Positions 44,590 to 51,783 of a stretch of 64,000 nt of DNA are shown one piece after another. This stretch comes from Roseiarcus sp036488815. Lineage in GTDB: Bacteria > Pseudomonadota > Alphaproteobacteria > Rhizobiales > Beijerinckiaceae. The notes below the pieces were generated by a model. It was not told the DNA's origin. It saw only the letters and a program-made list of their open reading frames with translations, and did no database searches. Within the stretch, counting starts at the first letter, position 1; the number at the start of each line of letters is the position of its first letter. A program made the translations under genes and the position numbers. Location of the stretch: positions 21,714-85,713 of the forward strand of contig DASXGX010000001.1 in assembly GCA_036488815.1 (NCBI GenBank), written 5' to 3'.

Positions 44590-45351
44590 TCAGCGCAGGC
44601 CGGCGTCGACGATCATGCACTGCTTGGTGATCATGCGGCTGTCGTCCGCGGCGAGGAAGAGCGCCATATGTGCGATCTCGTCGGCGAGCAGGATGCGCGG
44701 CAGGCACTGGCGCGACACGATTTCGGCGACGTCGGATTCGGTCAGCCACAGGCGGCGCTGTCGCTCGGTGACGACGGCGCCTGGCGCGATCGCGTTGACG
44801 CGGATGTTGTCGGCGCCGAATTCGCGCGCGAGGCTCTTGGTCAAGCCGACCACGGCCGCCTTGGCGGCGGCGTAGACGGAAAGCCGGGGGACGCCGATCA
44901 TCCACGCCGTCGAGGAAAAATTGATGATCGAGCCGCCGCCGATTTCGCGCATCGAGCGGCGTGCGGTCTGCGCCGCGAAGAACTGATGCTTGAGATTGAC
45001 CGCCATTGCGCGGTCCCAATCCTCCTCCGTCGTCTCGTCGGCGTCCTGGCGCGTGTCGTTGGCCGCATTGTTGACGAGCACGGCGATCGGCCCGAGCCGC
45101 TGGCGAACCTCCTCCATCGCGCCTTCGAGCTCTGTGAGGTTCGTGAGGTCGCCTTCGAGAAACAGCGGCCGCTCAGGGCCGGCGGCAAGCCGCTCGACGA
45201 GCGCGAGGGATTCCTCGCGCGCGACGTCGATGAAGGCGACGCTGGAACCTTGCGCGACGAACGCCTCCACCATCGCCGCGCCGATCCCCGATCCGCCGCC
45301 GGTGATGAAGACGACGCGGTCATGCAAGCTGGGATAGCGGGCGAACGACAT
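44590..45351 (-). CDS. SDR-family oxidoreductase
   Basis: A 253-residue classical short-chain dehydrogenase. The NAD(P)-binding loop is VVFITGGGSGIGAAM, followed by DLTN, LVNNAAND and the catalytic residues Ser (INFSSTAW) and YAAAK. Asp after FID suggests NAD preference. The C-terminus DAGLR fits the family. The substrate is unknown; sugar or alcohol dehydrogenases are closest in outline. It is followed on the same strand by the CBS gene. Confidence 0.9.
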   Translation of the reverse strand: MSFARYPSLHDRVVFITGGGSGIGAAMVEAFVAQGSSVAFIDVAREESLALVERLAAGPERPLFLEGDLTNLTELEGAMEEVRQRLGPIAVLVNNAANDTRQDADETTEEDWDRAMAVNLKHQFFAAQTARRSMREIGGGSIINFSSTAWMIGVPRLSVYAAAKAAVVGLTKSLAREFGADNIRVNAIAPGAVVTERQRRLWLTESDVAEIVSRQCLPRILLADEIAHMALFLAADDSRMITKQCMIVDAGLR

Positions 45352-45695
45352 GGGCGGGTCTCGTCGGAAACTGGCCGCGGCAGACTACCAGCGCGGCGAG
45401 CCGTGCGGCAAATCAGGCGGTCGGATTCCCACTCGGTCTCGGCGGGCGGATTGAACCCCGCCGCGGCCGGCGGGAGCGCATGCGCGAATGCCGCACCGTC
45501 AGCGTTGCGCTTCAGTGGAATCGACCCAACTCTCACGCATAGCCGCCTCTATCCATTCGTATAATTCGCGTAAACACACGTTTTAATTCCTTCATGGGAG
45601 CGTTATACTCGTTTGCACTTCGTGGCGTCTAAGTACATCGTTCAAAATATTTCCCGGAGGCGTTATGATAACCGTCAGATTTCGAGGAGATGGTT
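45352..45695. other. Divergent intergenic region with promoter-like AT blocks
   Basis: These 344 bases separate the SDR gene from a small secreted-protein gene. The first 180 are GC-rich with no clear feature. From 45550 the sequence turns AT-richer and has two -10-like blocks on the plus strand: TATAAT at 45560-45565 and TATACT at 45604-45609. No strong -35 accompanies either. A GGAGG at 45656-45660 with ATG 45665 opens a second reading frame that overlaps the next gene. Confidence 0.45.
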
Positions 45696-45998
45696 ATGCG
45701 TATATCGCGCGGAAATACCTTCGACGTGCTTCGCGTGGCGGCTTTCGTCGTCGCGGCGGCCGCCGGGACTCCGGCGTCCGCCATGGGCGGAGGTCCCACG
45801 GACGCGGGCGGCTTCGAAAGCCCCGGGGACTTCGGGGCCCACTTCGACCGAGACGCAACCAGCTTTTCCGGCGGCTACGCGGGCGACCGTGCGCGGCGCC
45901 AGGGCGGCGAGTTCCGCCGCGGCGGCTACTCCCGCTACTATCGCGGATATAATTGCAGCCCCGCCCTCGTCGCCCAAAATCCAGAGATGTGCAGGTGA
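45696..45998 (+). CDS. Small secreted Gly/Arg-rich protein
   Basis: A 100-residue hypothetical protein. A signal peptide (about 1-28, VLRVAAFVVAAAAGTPASA) precedes a Gly/Arg/Tyr-rich mature region with GGGPTDAGGFESPGDFG and RRGGYSRYYRGYN. Two cysteines lie near the end (NCSPALVAQNPEMCR), which could form a disulfide. GAGGAG lies six bases before ATG 45696; ATG 45690 sits directly on the ribosome-binding site and is rejected. No family recognised; short Arg/Gly-rich exported proteins of this shape are common in Hyphomicrobiales. Confidence 0.68.
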   Translation: MRISRGNTFDVLRVAAFVVAAAAGTPASAMGGGPTDAGGFESPGDFGAHFDRDATSFSGGYAGDRARRQGGEFRRGGYSRYYRGYNCSPALVAQNPEMCR

Positions 45999-46007
45999 AG
46001 CCAACGC

Positions 46008-46418
46008 CTACGTATGCCGGCGCTCAAGCACCATCTGCGTCTGCGTCGTCAGAGCGACGAGGCGGCCGCCCTCGAGCGCCATGCGCGTCTGCCAAACCAT
46101 CAGGCTGCGGCCGCGATGCACCGGCGTCGCCTCGCCGATCAGCCGAGCGCCCAGCGGCGCCGGAGCGAGGAAATTGGTTTTCGACTCGATCGTCGTCGTA
46201 GTGAAACCCTCGGCGAGGTTGAGGATCGTTCCGGCCGCGCCGAGCGTGTCGGCGAAGGCCATGATCGCGCCCCCATGCAGCACCGCGGGGCTCGTGCAGA
46301 GCGCCTCGCGCACCACGAGCTCAGCCGTCACCTTGTCGGCCGACGCCTCGAGAAACCGGATTCCGAGCGTCGCCGCAAACGGCAGCGGCGCCTCCTGCAA
46401 GAGCTGCAACCCGTCCAT
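46008..46418 (-). CDS. PaaI-family hotdog thioesterase
   Basis: A 136-residue hotdog-fold acyl-CoA thioesterase. The active-site region is VLHGGAIMAFADTLGAAG (the HGG motif), with the later TTTIESKTNFLAPAPLG strand pair. The start at ATG 46418 begins with the conserved DGLQLLQEA; an upstream ATG at 46448 is less likely. It is divergent from the XRE regulator, with a 7-bp inverted repeat between them, and may be controlled by it. The acyl-CoA substrate is unknown. Confidence 0.88.
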   Translation of the reverse strand: MDGLQLLQEAPLPFAATLGIRFLEASADKVTAELVVREALCTSPAVLHGGAIMAFADTLGAAGTILNLAEGFTTTTIESKTNFLAPAPLGARLIGEATPVHRGRSLMVWQTRMALEGGRLVALTTQTQMVLERRHT

Positions 46419-46472
46419 CGGCTCCTCCGACCGTGCGCAAAACCTCAATCTGGCTTGTCCTCGTCGCCGTGT

Positions 46473-46493
46473 CGATTACCTCTGCAGTAATCG
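46473..46493. promoter_or_regulatory. Inverted repeat between divergent PaaI and XRE genes
   Basis: CGATTAC (46473-46479) and GTAATCG (46487-46493) form a perfect inverted repeat with a 7-bp spacer, 33 bases before the XRE start codon. The half-site GTAATCG recurs at 47374-47380, ahead of the NTF2-like gene that follows the regulator. This fits an operator of the XRE protein; the binding is inferred. Confidence 0.5.
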
Positions 46494-46525
46494 GCGCTCC
46501 GCCGGGAGCGGTTTAGGGTGCTGGG

Positions 46526-47365
46526 ATGACCATCCTCTCGTCACTTGGCGATGCGGCGCCTGCGGAAGGCGTCGGCGCGCATTTGAGGGCTTGGCGGCTG
46601 CGCCGGCGGCGCAGCCAGCTCGACCTCGCGCTCGACGCCGGCATTTCGCAGCGGCACGTGAGCTTCGTCGAAAGCGGCCGCGCCCAGCCGAGCCGCTCGA
46701 TGGTGATGCTGCTCGCCGACGAGCTCGACGTCCCTTTGCGCGAACGCAATGCGCTGCTGCTGTTGGCCGGCTACGCCCCGGTCTATCCCGAACATGCGCT
46801 CGAAGCAGCGCCGCTCGCCGCCGTGCGTCATGCGCTGGATGCAATCTTGCAGGGCCATTCGCCCAATCCGGCGCTCGCGGTGGACGGTCAATGGCGCATG
46901 GTGGCGGCCAACGCCCATGTCGCGCCGCTGCTCGAGGGGGTCCGCGACGCCGGCCTACTGAAACCGCCGATCAATGTGCTGCGCCTCAGCCTCAGCGAAG
47001 GCGGCCTCGCGCCTCGCATCGCCAATCTCCCGCAATGGCGGGCCCACCTCCTCGCACGGCTCCGGCGGCAGGCGCAGGCGAGCTGCGATCCGGCCCTCGT
47101 CGCGCTTCTCGCCGAGCTGGAGGCGCTCGCCCCCGTGCGCGGGCGCGAGCCCCGCGGCCGGGAACCGGCGCCGCACGACATTGTCGCGCCGCTCGAACTC
47201 GACAGCGCGGCCGGGCGCCTGTCGCTGATCTCGACAACGACGGTTTTCGGCGCGCCCCACGACGTCACTGTTTCGGAACTGGCGATCGAGACGTTCTTTC
47301 CGGCGGATGAAGCGACCGCACAGAGGCTGCGCCGTCTGGCGCCCGCCGCCAGTGCAGCTTTATGA
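46526..47365 (+). CDS. XRE-family regulator with MmyB-like ligand-binding domain
   Basis: A 279-residue regulator. The helix-turn-helix (about 18-75) contains LRAWRLRRRRSQLDLALDAGISQ and HVSFVESGRAQPSRSM, as in XRE proteins. The C-terminal part (about 105-265) matches the MmyB-like domain, with NPALAVDGQWRMVAANAHV and the closing ETFFPADEATAQRL. In this family the second domain probably binds a small hydrophobic ligand. It likely controls itself, the divergent thioesterase or the NTF2-like gene 85 bp downstream. Confidence 0.9.
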   Translation: MTILSSLGDAAPAEGVGAHLRAWRLRRRRSQLDLALDAGISQRHVSFVESGRAQPSRSMVMLLADELDVPLRERNALLLLAGYAPVYPEHALEAAPLAAVRHALDAILQGHSPNPALAVDGQWRMVAANAHVAPLLEGVRDAGLLKPPINVLRLSLSEGGLAPRIANLPQWRAHLLARLRRQAQASCDPALVALLAELEALAPVRGREPRGREPAPHDIVAPLELDSAAGRLSLISTTTVFGAPHDVTVSELAIETFFPADEATAQRLRRLAPAASAAL

Positions 47366-47449
47366 CCTACGACGTAATCGACGCCAGCAACCAAGCGGGC
47401 ATGATCTCTTCCACGGGGCCGCCCAAAGGCCCTGACAGAGGAGAGCAAC

Positions 47450-47815
47450 ATGACCAACCCGAAAACCATCGCCGAGCGCTATATCGCGACCTGGAACGAG
47501 ACGGACCCGGATAAGCGCGCCGCTTTGCTGCGCAGCGCCTGGACGGACGACGTCTCCTATGCGGATCCTTTGGCGAAGGTCGCCGGGGCCGAGGCGCTCG
47601 GGGCGCTGATCGGCGGCGTGCACGGCCGCTTTCCCGGCTTTCGTTTCGCCCTGATCGGCGAGCCCGACGGGCACGGCGATCACGTGCGGCTCGCCTGGAG
47701 CCTCGGGCCCGAGGGCGCGCCGGCCCCGATCGAAGGCAGCGACGTCGTGACCGTCTCGGACGGCCGGATCGCAAGCGTCGTCGGCTTCCTCGACAAGCTC
47801 CCGCAGGCGGCCTGA
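47450..47815 (+). CDS. NTF2-like (SnoaL-fold) protein
   Basis: A 121-residue NTF2/SnoaL-fold protein. Its N-terminus IAERYIATWNETDPDKRAAL and the strands YADPLAKVAG, FRFALIGEPDGHGDHVRLAW and IEGSDVVTVSDGRIASVVGF fit the cone-shaped fold. Such proteins are isomerases, hydrolases or ligand binders; no catalytic assignment can be made. AGGAGAG precedes ATG 47450. It follows the XRE regulator on the same strand, with a half-site of the putative operator in the gap. Confidence 0.85.
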   Translation: MTNPKTIAERYIATWNETDPDKRAALLRSAWTDDVSYADPLAKVAGAEALGALIGGVHGRFPGFRFALIGEPDGHGDHVRLAWSLGPEGAPAPIEGSDVVTVSDGRIASVVGFLDKLPQAA

Positions 47816-47827
47816 CGGTCCGCCCGC

Positions 47828-47856
47828 CCCGGCGCGCGGCCAAACCGCGCGCCGGG
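47828..47856. terminator. GC-rich hairpin between convergent genes
   Basis: Perfect 12-bp stem CCCGGCGCGCGG (47828-47839) / CCGCGCGCCGGG (47845-47856) with a five-base loop. It sits between the convergent NTF2-like and suhB genes, 13 bases after one stop and 7 before the other. There is no T-run, but the position fits a bidirectional end signal. Confidence 0.65.
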
Positions 47857-47862
47857 CTCGCG

Positions 47863-48657
47863 TCAGACCGTCTTGCGCAACAATTCGAGCAGTTCGCGAT
47901 GCATCGTCTCGTTGCCGCAGCAGATCGAGCCGGTTTCGAGGAAATTCGCGCCGCCGTCGGCGTCGCTCACATAGCCGCCGGCCTCGCGCACCAGCAGCGC
48001 TCCCGCCGCAATGTCCCAGGAGTTCAGCCCCCGCTCCCAGAACGCGTCGAACCGTCCCGCCGCGACATAGGCGAGATCGAGCGAGGCGCAGCCGAGGCGC
48101 CGGACATTGACGACCCGCGCCATCACCGCCGACAGCTCGGCCTTGAAGCGCGGATGCTGGGACGCCTTGCCCAGGTGCGGCACGCCGCAGCCGATCAGCG
48201 CCTGCGACAGTTCGTTGCGCGCCGCGACCCGAAGCCGGTGCGAGCCGCCGAACGCGCCCTGCCCCTTCTCGGTGACGTACATCTCGTCGTTGGCCGGATT
48301 GTAGACGACGCCGGCGACGATCTGGCCCTCGCGTTCGAGCGCGATCGAGACGGCGAAGATCGGGATGGCGTGCAGGAAATTGGTCGTCGCGTCGAGCGGG
48401 TCGATGTGCCAAGTGTGGCTCTTGTCCGAGCCGTCGACCCGTCCGGTCTCCTCCATTACGAAGCCATAGCCCGGCCGCGCCTTGGCGAGTTCCTCGTACA
48501 GCACTTTCTCGGCGCGCTTGTCGGCCAGCGAGACGAAGTCGCCCGGCCCCTTCATCGACACCTGCAATTGCTCGATTTCGCCCAAATCGCGCTTGAGGCC
48601 GCGGCCGGCCTTGATCGCGGCGTTGGTCATGACGGTCATGAGGGCGGAGCGGATCAT
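47863..48657 (-). CDS. suhB: Inositol-1-monophosphatase (SuhB-like)
   Basis: A 264-residue IMPase-superfamily phosphatase, close to SuhB in length and segments: FVSLADKRAEKVLYEEL, FVMEETG (metal Glu), HIDPLDATTNFLHAIP and NSWDIAAGALLVREAGG. The metal loop reads DPLDATTNF where the family has DPLDGTTNF, so one glycine is alanine. The metal ligands themselves remain. I use ATG 48657. The longer reading from 48879 would overlap the divergent mop gene. A second member of the superfamily (cysQ) is at 25.8 kb. Confidence 0.9.
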   Translation of the reverse strand: MIRSALMTVMTNAAIKAGRGLKRDLGEIEQLQVSMKGPGDFVSLADKRAEKVLYEELAKARPGYGFVMEETGRVDGSDKSHTWHIDPLDATTNFLHAIPIFAVSIALEREGQIVAGVVYNPANDEMYVTEKGQGAFGGSHRLRVAARNELSQALIGCGVPHLGKASQHPRFKAELSAVMARVVNVRRLGCASLDLAYVAAGRFDAFWERGLNSWDIAAGALLVREAGGYVSDADGGANFLETGSICCGNETMHRELLELLRKTV

Positions 48658-48807
48658 CGGCGTGGGTTCCGGAAGGAGCGGCCCGGTGGCATACGGGAAG
48701 CTCGCGGGCGGCGCAACCTTCGCTGCGGGCGTCCGAGGCCGCCCTCTTCGCGATCGGCCGATCTTCATGATAGCGTCACGACTATTCATCTCTGATAGGA
48801 GAGAACC

Positions 48808-49014
48808 ATGAAGATCAGCGCGCGAAACGTCCTGAAGGGCAAGATCGTCGACGTCAAGAAGGGCGCAACGACGGCTCACATTCGCATCGACGTCGGGGGC
48901 GCGATCGTCACGGCTTCCATCACCAACGAGTCCGCGGACGAATTGCAGCTCGCGGCCGGCAAGACAGCCTTCGCGGTGATCAAATCCTCTGACGTGATGG
49001 TGGGAGTGGAATGA
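48808..49014 (+). CDS. Molybdenum-pterin/molybdate-binding protein (Mop, TOBE domain)
   Basis: A 68-residue single TOBE (Mop) domain: SARNVLKGKIVDVKKGATTAHIRID, then VTASITNESADELQLAAGKTAFAVIKSSDVMVG in part. Such proteins store molybdate or tungstate as hexamers. GGAGA lies eight bases before ATG 48808. The stop overlaps the next gene's ATG by four bases (ATGA), which links it to a secreted protein of unknown role. No mod transporter genes are nearby. Confidence 0.92.
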   Translation: MKISARNVLKGKIVDVKKGATTAHIRIDVGGAIVTASITNESADELQLAAGKTAFAVIKSSDVMVGVE

Positions 49015-49511
49015 AGGCGTTTGCAGTCCTTTTCGCGGCTGGTCTCGGCCTGGCTGGCTCCGCCCATGCGGCGGAGCCGAGCGGGTGCGACAAGTTCAAA
49101 TGGCCGATGACCCATGAACAGGCCGCTCTCTCCGCGGCCCCCTCCGCCCATCTGCAGCCCGGAGGCGCGCTCCCCCTCGACGCTGCGGCCGACATCCAGC
49201 TCGCGCCGTTCGCCGAGGCCAAGCTCGACATGCCGCCGGAGCGCGCGCCGAAGGCCTCCCCGAGCTATGCGGCCGAGGTCAAGCTCGACGCGCCGGCTGC
49301 CGCCGGCACGTTCAAGATCAGCATTTCTCAGGAGGGATGGATCGACGTGATCCAGGACGGACACTTCGTGAAGCCGGTCGCCTTCAGCGGCGCGACCGAT
49401 TGCGCAGGGCTTCGCAAGAGCGTGAAATTCCCGCTCGCCCCTAAACCTGCGACCATCCAGCTCTCCAACGTCAAAGGCTCGGATATTTCGGTGATCGTCT
49501 CGCCGGAATAA
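49011..49511 (+). CDS. Hypothetical secreted protein coupled to mop
   Basis: A 166-residue protein with a signal peptide (MKAFAVLFAAGLGLAGSAHA, AxA cleavage). The mature part is Pro/Ala-rich, with a beta-rich second half (TFKISISQEGWIDVIQDG, then PATIQLSNVKGSDISVIV). Two cysteines (SGCDKF and TDCAGL) may pair. No family recognised. Overlap of its ATG with the mop stop shows they are translated together, so a role in metal handling is conceivable but unproven. Confidence 0.75.
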   Translation: MKAFAVLFAAGLGLAGSAHAAEPSGCDKFKWPMTHEQAALSAAPSAHLQPGGALPLDAAADIQLAPFAEAKLDMPPERAPKASPSYAAEVKLDAPAAAGTFKISISQEGWIDVIQDGHFVKPVAFSGATDCAGLRKSVKFPLAPKPATIQLSNVKGSDISVIVSPE

Positions 49512-49633
49512 CCGCCTGCGTCATGGGAATAAAGCGCGCCGCGTCAAAGAGATAGGTTCTGACGATCCAGCTTCGCTCCACCCTTGCAGGATAGCGTGTC
49601 GTTCATTCAGCGAACGATACGGGACGGTCGGTC

Positions 49634-50476
49634 ATGGCTTTATCGACGGCGGCGCGCGCGACGATCCTACATCCCACCGATTTCTCTCCCGAGGCTGGCG
49701 CGGCGTTGGCGCACGCGCTCGCCATCGCGTTGGCCTCCAAATCGCAACTGAGCCTCTTGCAGGTTCGCGAGGACGAACAGGCGTTCTTCTCGCCGACGCA
49801 GGGGCTGCGCCAGGTCCGCGACCTTCTGGTGCGCTGGGGTCGGCTTGGCGTCAACGCGCCCTACGACCACTGGGAGAGCGAACTCGATCTCAGTGTGTCG
49901 AACATGAGCATCGCCGCCCGCAACGCCCGCGCCGGCATAATGGAATATCTCGACGACCGTCCGGCCGACCTTCTGGTGCTGGCGACCTCGGCGCATAAGG
50001 CGCAGAGCCGATGGCTCGACGTCTCGACGCCGCGCAGCGTTCTGCGGCAGGCGCGCATCATGAGCCTGTTTTTGCGCGACGGCGGGCGAGGCTTCGTCGA
50101 TCGCAACACAGGCGCCCTGCGGCTGAAGAAGGTTTTGATGCCGATCGACGGCGCGGTCAAATTCATCCATGCGCTGCGGCGGGTGGAGCGGATGAGGCGG
50201 CTTGCCTCCAGCGACGCGGTCATCCAGCTCTTCCATGTCGGCGAGCGGGCGCCTGCGGCGACGGACGAGCGCGGCAAGCCGCTCGGCATGCCGGTCATGC
50301 TGCGCCAGGGACGCGTCGTCGACGCCATTCTCAAGGCCGCAGGAGATCTCGGCGTCGACGCGATCGCGATGCCGACCGCGGGGCGGCACGGCCTGATCGA
50401 CGCGCTGCGCGGCAGCACTACCGCCAAGATTCTCGAAGACGGCCGATGGCCGCTCCTCGCCGTGCCGGTCGGCTGA
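49634..50476 (+). CDS. Universal stress protein, tandem UspA domains
   Basis: A 280-residue protein with two UspA-fold halves (about 1-155 and 165-280). The first opens RATILHPTDFSPEAGAALAHAL. The second opens LKKVLMPIDGAVKFIHALRR and ends LRGSTTAKILEDGRWPLLAVP, with the GSTT nucleotide-binding segment. The Gly-x2-Gly-x9-Gly-Ser signature is complete only in the second half. An inverted repeat TCGTTC/GAACGA (49599-49604, 49612-49617) lies just upstream. Role: stress adaptation; the ligand is probably ATP or AMP. Confidence 0.87.
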   Translation: MALSTAARATILHPTDFSPEAGAALAHALAIALASKSQLSLLQVREDEQAFFSPTQGLRQVRDLLVRWGRLGVNAPYDHWESELDLSVSNMSIAARNARAGIMEYLDDRPADLLVLATSAHKAQSRWLDVSTPRSVLRQARIMSLFLRDGGRGFVDRNTGALRLKKVLMPIDGAVKFIHALRRVERMRRLASSDAVIQLFHVGERAPAATDERGKPLGMPVMLRQGRVVDAILKAAGDLGVDAIAMPTAGRHGLIDALRGSTTAKILEDGRWPLLAVPVG

Positions 50477-50553
50477 AGGCTGCCGCCAGCCTCTTGAGAA
50501 TCCCCGCCCGCTGATCCAGAGTGATGCAAATCATTCAGTCCCGGGAGGAATTC

Positions 50554-51669
50554 ATGCCGCAACCGCCGTTCCGCGCCGACCATGTCGGCAGCTATCTGCG
50601 GCCCGAGCGGCTGCGTCAGGCGCGCGAAAAATTCTTCGCCAAGGCGCTCCCCGCGGAGGCGCTGCGCGCCGTCGAAGACGAGTGCATCCGCGAGGTCGTG
50701 CGCCGCCAGGAGGAGGTCGGCCTCAAGGGGATCACCGACGGCGAATTCCGCCGCACCTTTTTCCACGTCGACTTTCTCGAACGCCTGGATGGCGTCGAGA
50801 CCCATTACGGCGAGTTCGTCGCCAAATTCCGTAAAGACGACGGTTCGGAAGTCGGCTTCAAGCCGCCGACCATGCATGTCGAGGGCAAGATCCGCCATTC
50901 CCGGCCGATCCAGGGTCCCGACTTCGATTTTCTCAAAAGCGTCGTCACGAGGACGCCGAAGGTCTGCATCCCCGCCCCCTCGATGCTGCACTTCCGCGGC
51001 GGCCGCGACGCGATCAGCAAGGACGCCTATCCCGATATGGAGACGTTCTACGACGATCTGACCGCAGCCTATCGCGACGAGATCGCCGATCTGGCGGCGC
51101 GCGGCTGCCGCTATCTGCAGCTCGACGACACCAACCTCGCCTATCTCTGCGACCCCAGGATTCGCGAGACGACGCGGGCGCGCGGCGACGATCCGGACGC
51201 GCTGGTCCACCTCTACTGCCGGCTGGTCAACGATTCCATTCGCGACCGTCCGAAGGACATGACGATCTCGGTGCATCTCTGCCGCGGCAATTTCCGCAGC
51301 GCCTGGGTCGCCGAGGGCGGCTACGAGCCGGTCGCCGAAATCCTCCTCAACGAGATGAAGATCGACGGCTTCTTCCTCGAATACGACGACGAGCGTTCGG
51401 GCGATTTCGCGCCGCTTCGCTTCGCGCCGAAGGGCAAGACGATCGTGCTCGGCCTCATGAGCTCGAAACACGCGGCGGCGGAAAGCAAGGACGAGGTCAA
51501 GCGCCGCATCGAGGAGGCTTCGCACTACGTGCCGCTCGAACAATGCGCGCTCAGCCATCAATGCGGCTTTTCCTCGACCGCGCACGGCAACGACCTCACC
51601 GAAGCCGACCAGTGGAAGAAACTGGCGCGCTGCGTCGAGATCGCGCGCGAAGTCTGGGGCGAGGGCTAG
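50554..51669 (+). CDS. MetE C-terminal-like methyltransferase
   Basis: A 371-residue protein matching the catalytic C-terminal half of cobalamin-independent methionine synthase. Segments: RADHVGSYLRPERLRQAR, ITDGEFRR, LQLDDTNLAYLCD, ISVHLCRGNFRSAWV (zinc-ligand His and Cys), FLEYDDER and ALSHQCGFSST (Cys). The N-terminal substrate domain of MetE is absent. Such short forms demethylate various thiols or methyl donors rather than methyl-folate only. GGAGG precedes ATG 50554 by five bases. It lies directly upstream of fhs, which fits C1 metabolism. Confidence 0.9.
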   Translation: MPQPPFRADHVGSYLRPERLRQAREKFFAKALPAEALRAVEDECIREVVRRQEEVGLKGITDGEFRRTFFHVDFLERLDGVETHYGEFVAKFRKDDGSEVGFKPPTMHVEGKIRHSRPIQGPDFDFLKSVVTRTPKVCIPAPSMLHFRGGRDAISKDAYPDMETFYDDLTAAYRDEIADLAARGCRYLQLDDTNLAYLCDPRIRETTRARGDDPDALVHLYCRLVNDSIRDRPKDMTISVHLCRGNFRSAWVAEGGYEPVAEILLNEMKIDGFFLEYDDERSGDFAPLRFAPKGKTIVLGLMSSKHAAAESKDEVKRRIEEASHYVPLEQCALSHQCGFSSTAHGNDLTEADQWKKLARCVEIAREVWGEG

Positions 51670-51783
51670 CGCCGAATTGCTTTTTTATCGACACGGCTCC
51701 GCCGCAAACGGCCGGTCTCGCGTTCTCCAACCAAAACGTTTAAGGGTCCGCTGCCCGTAGCCCTGAAGCGAGGTAAGCGAGGA

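Noticed and set aside
51657..51690. Possible terminator after the MetE-like gene
   Set aside because: There is a T-run (51681-51686), but the stem before it is only four base pairs.
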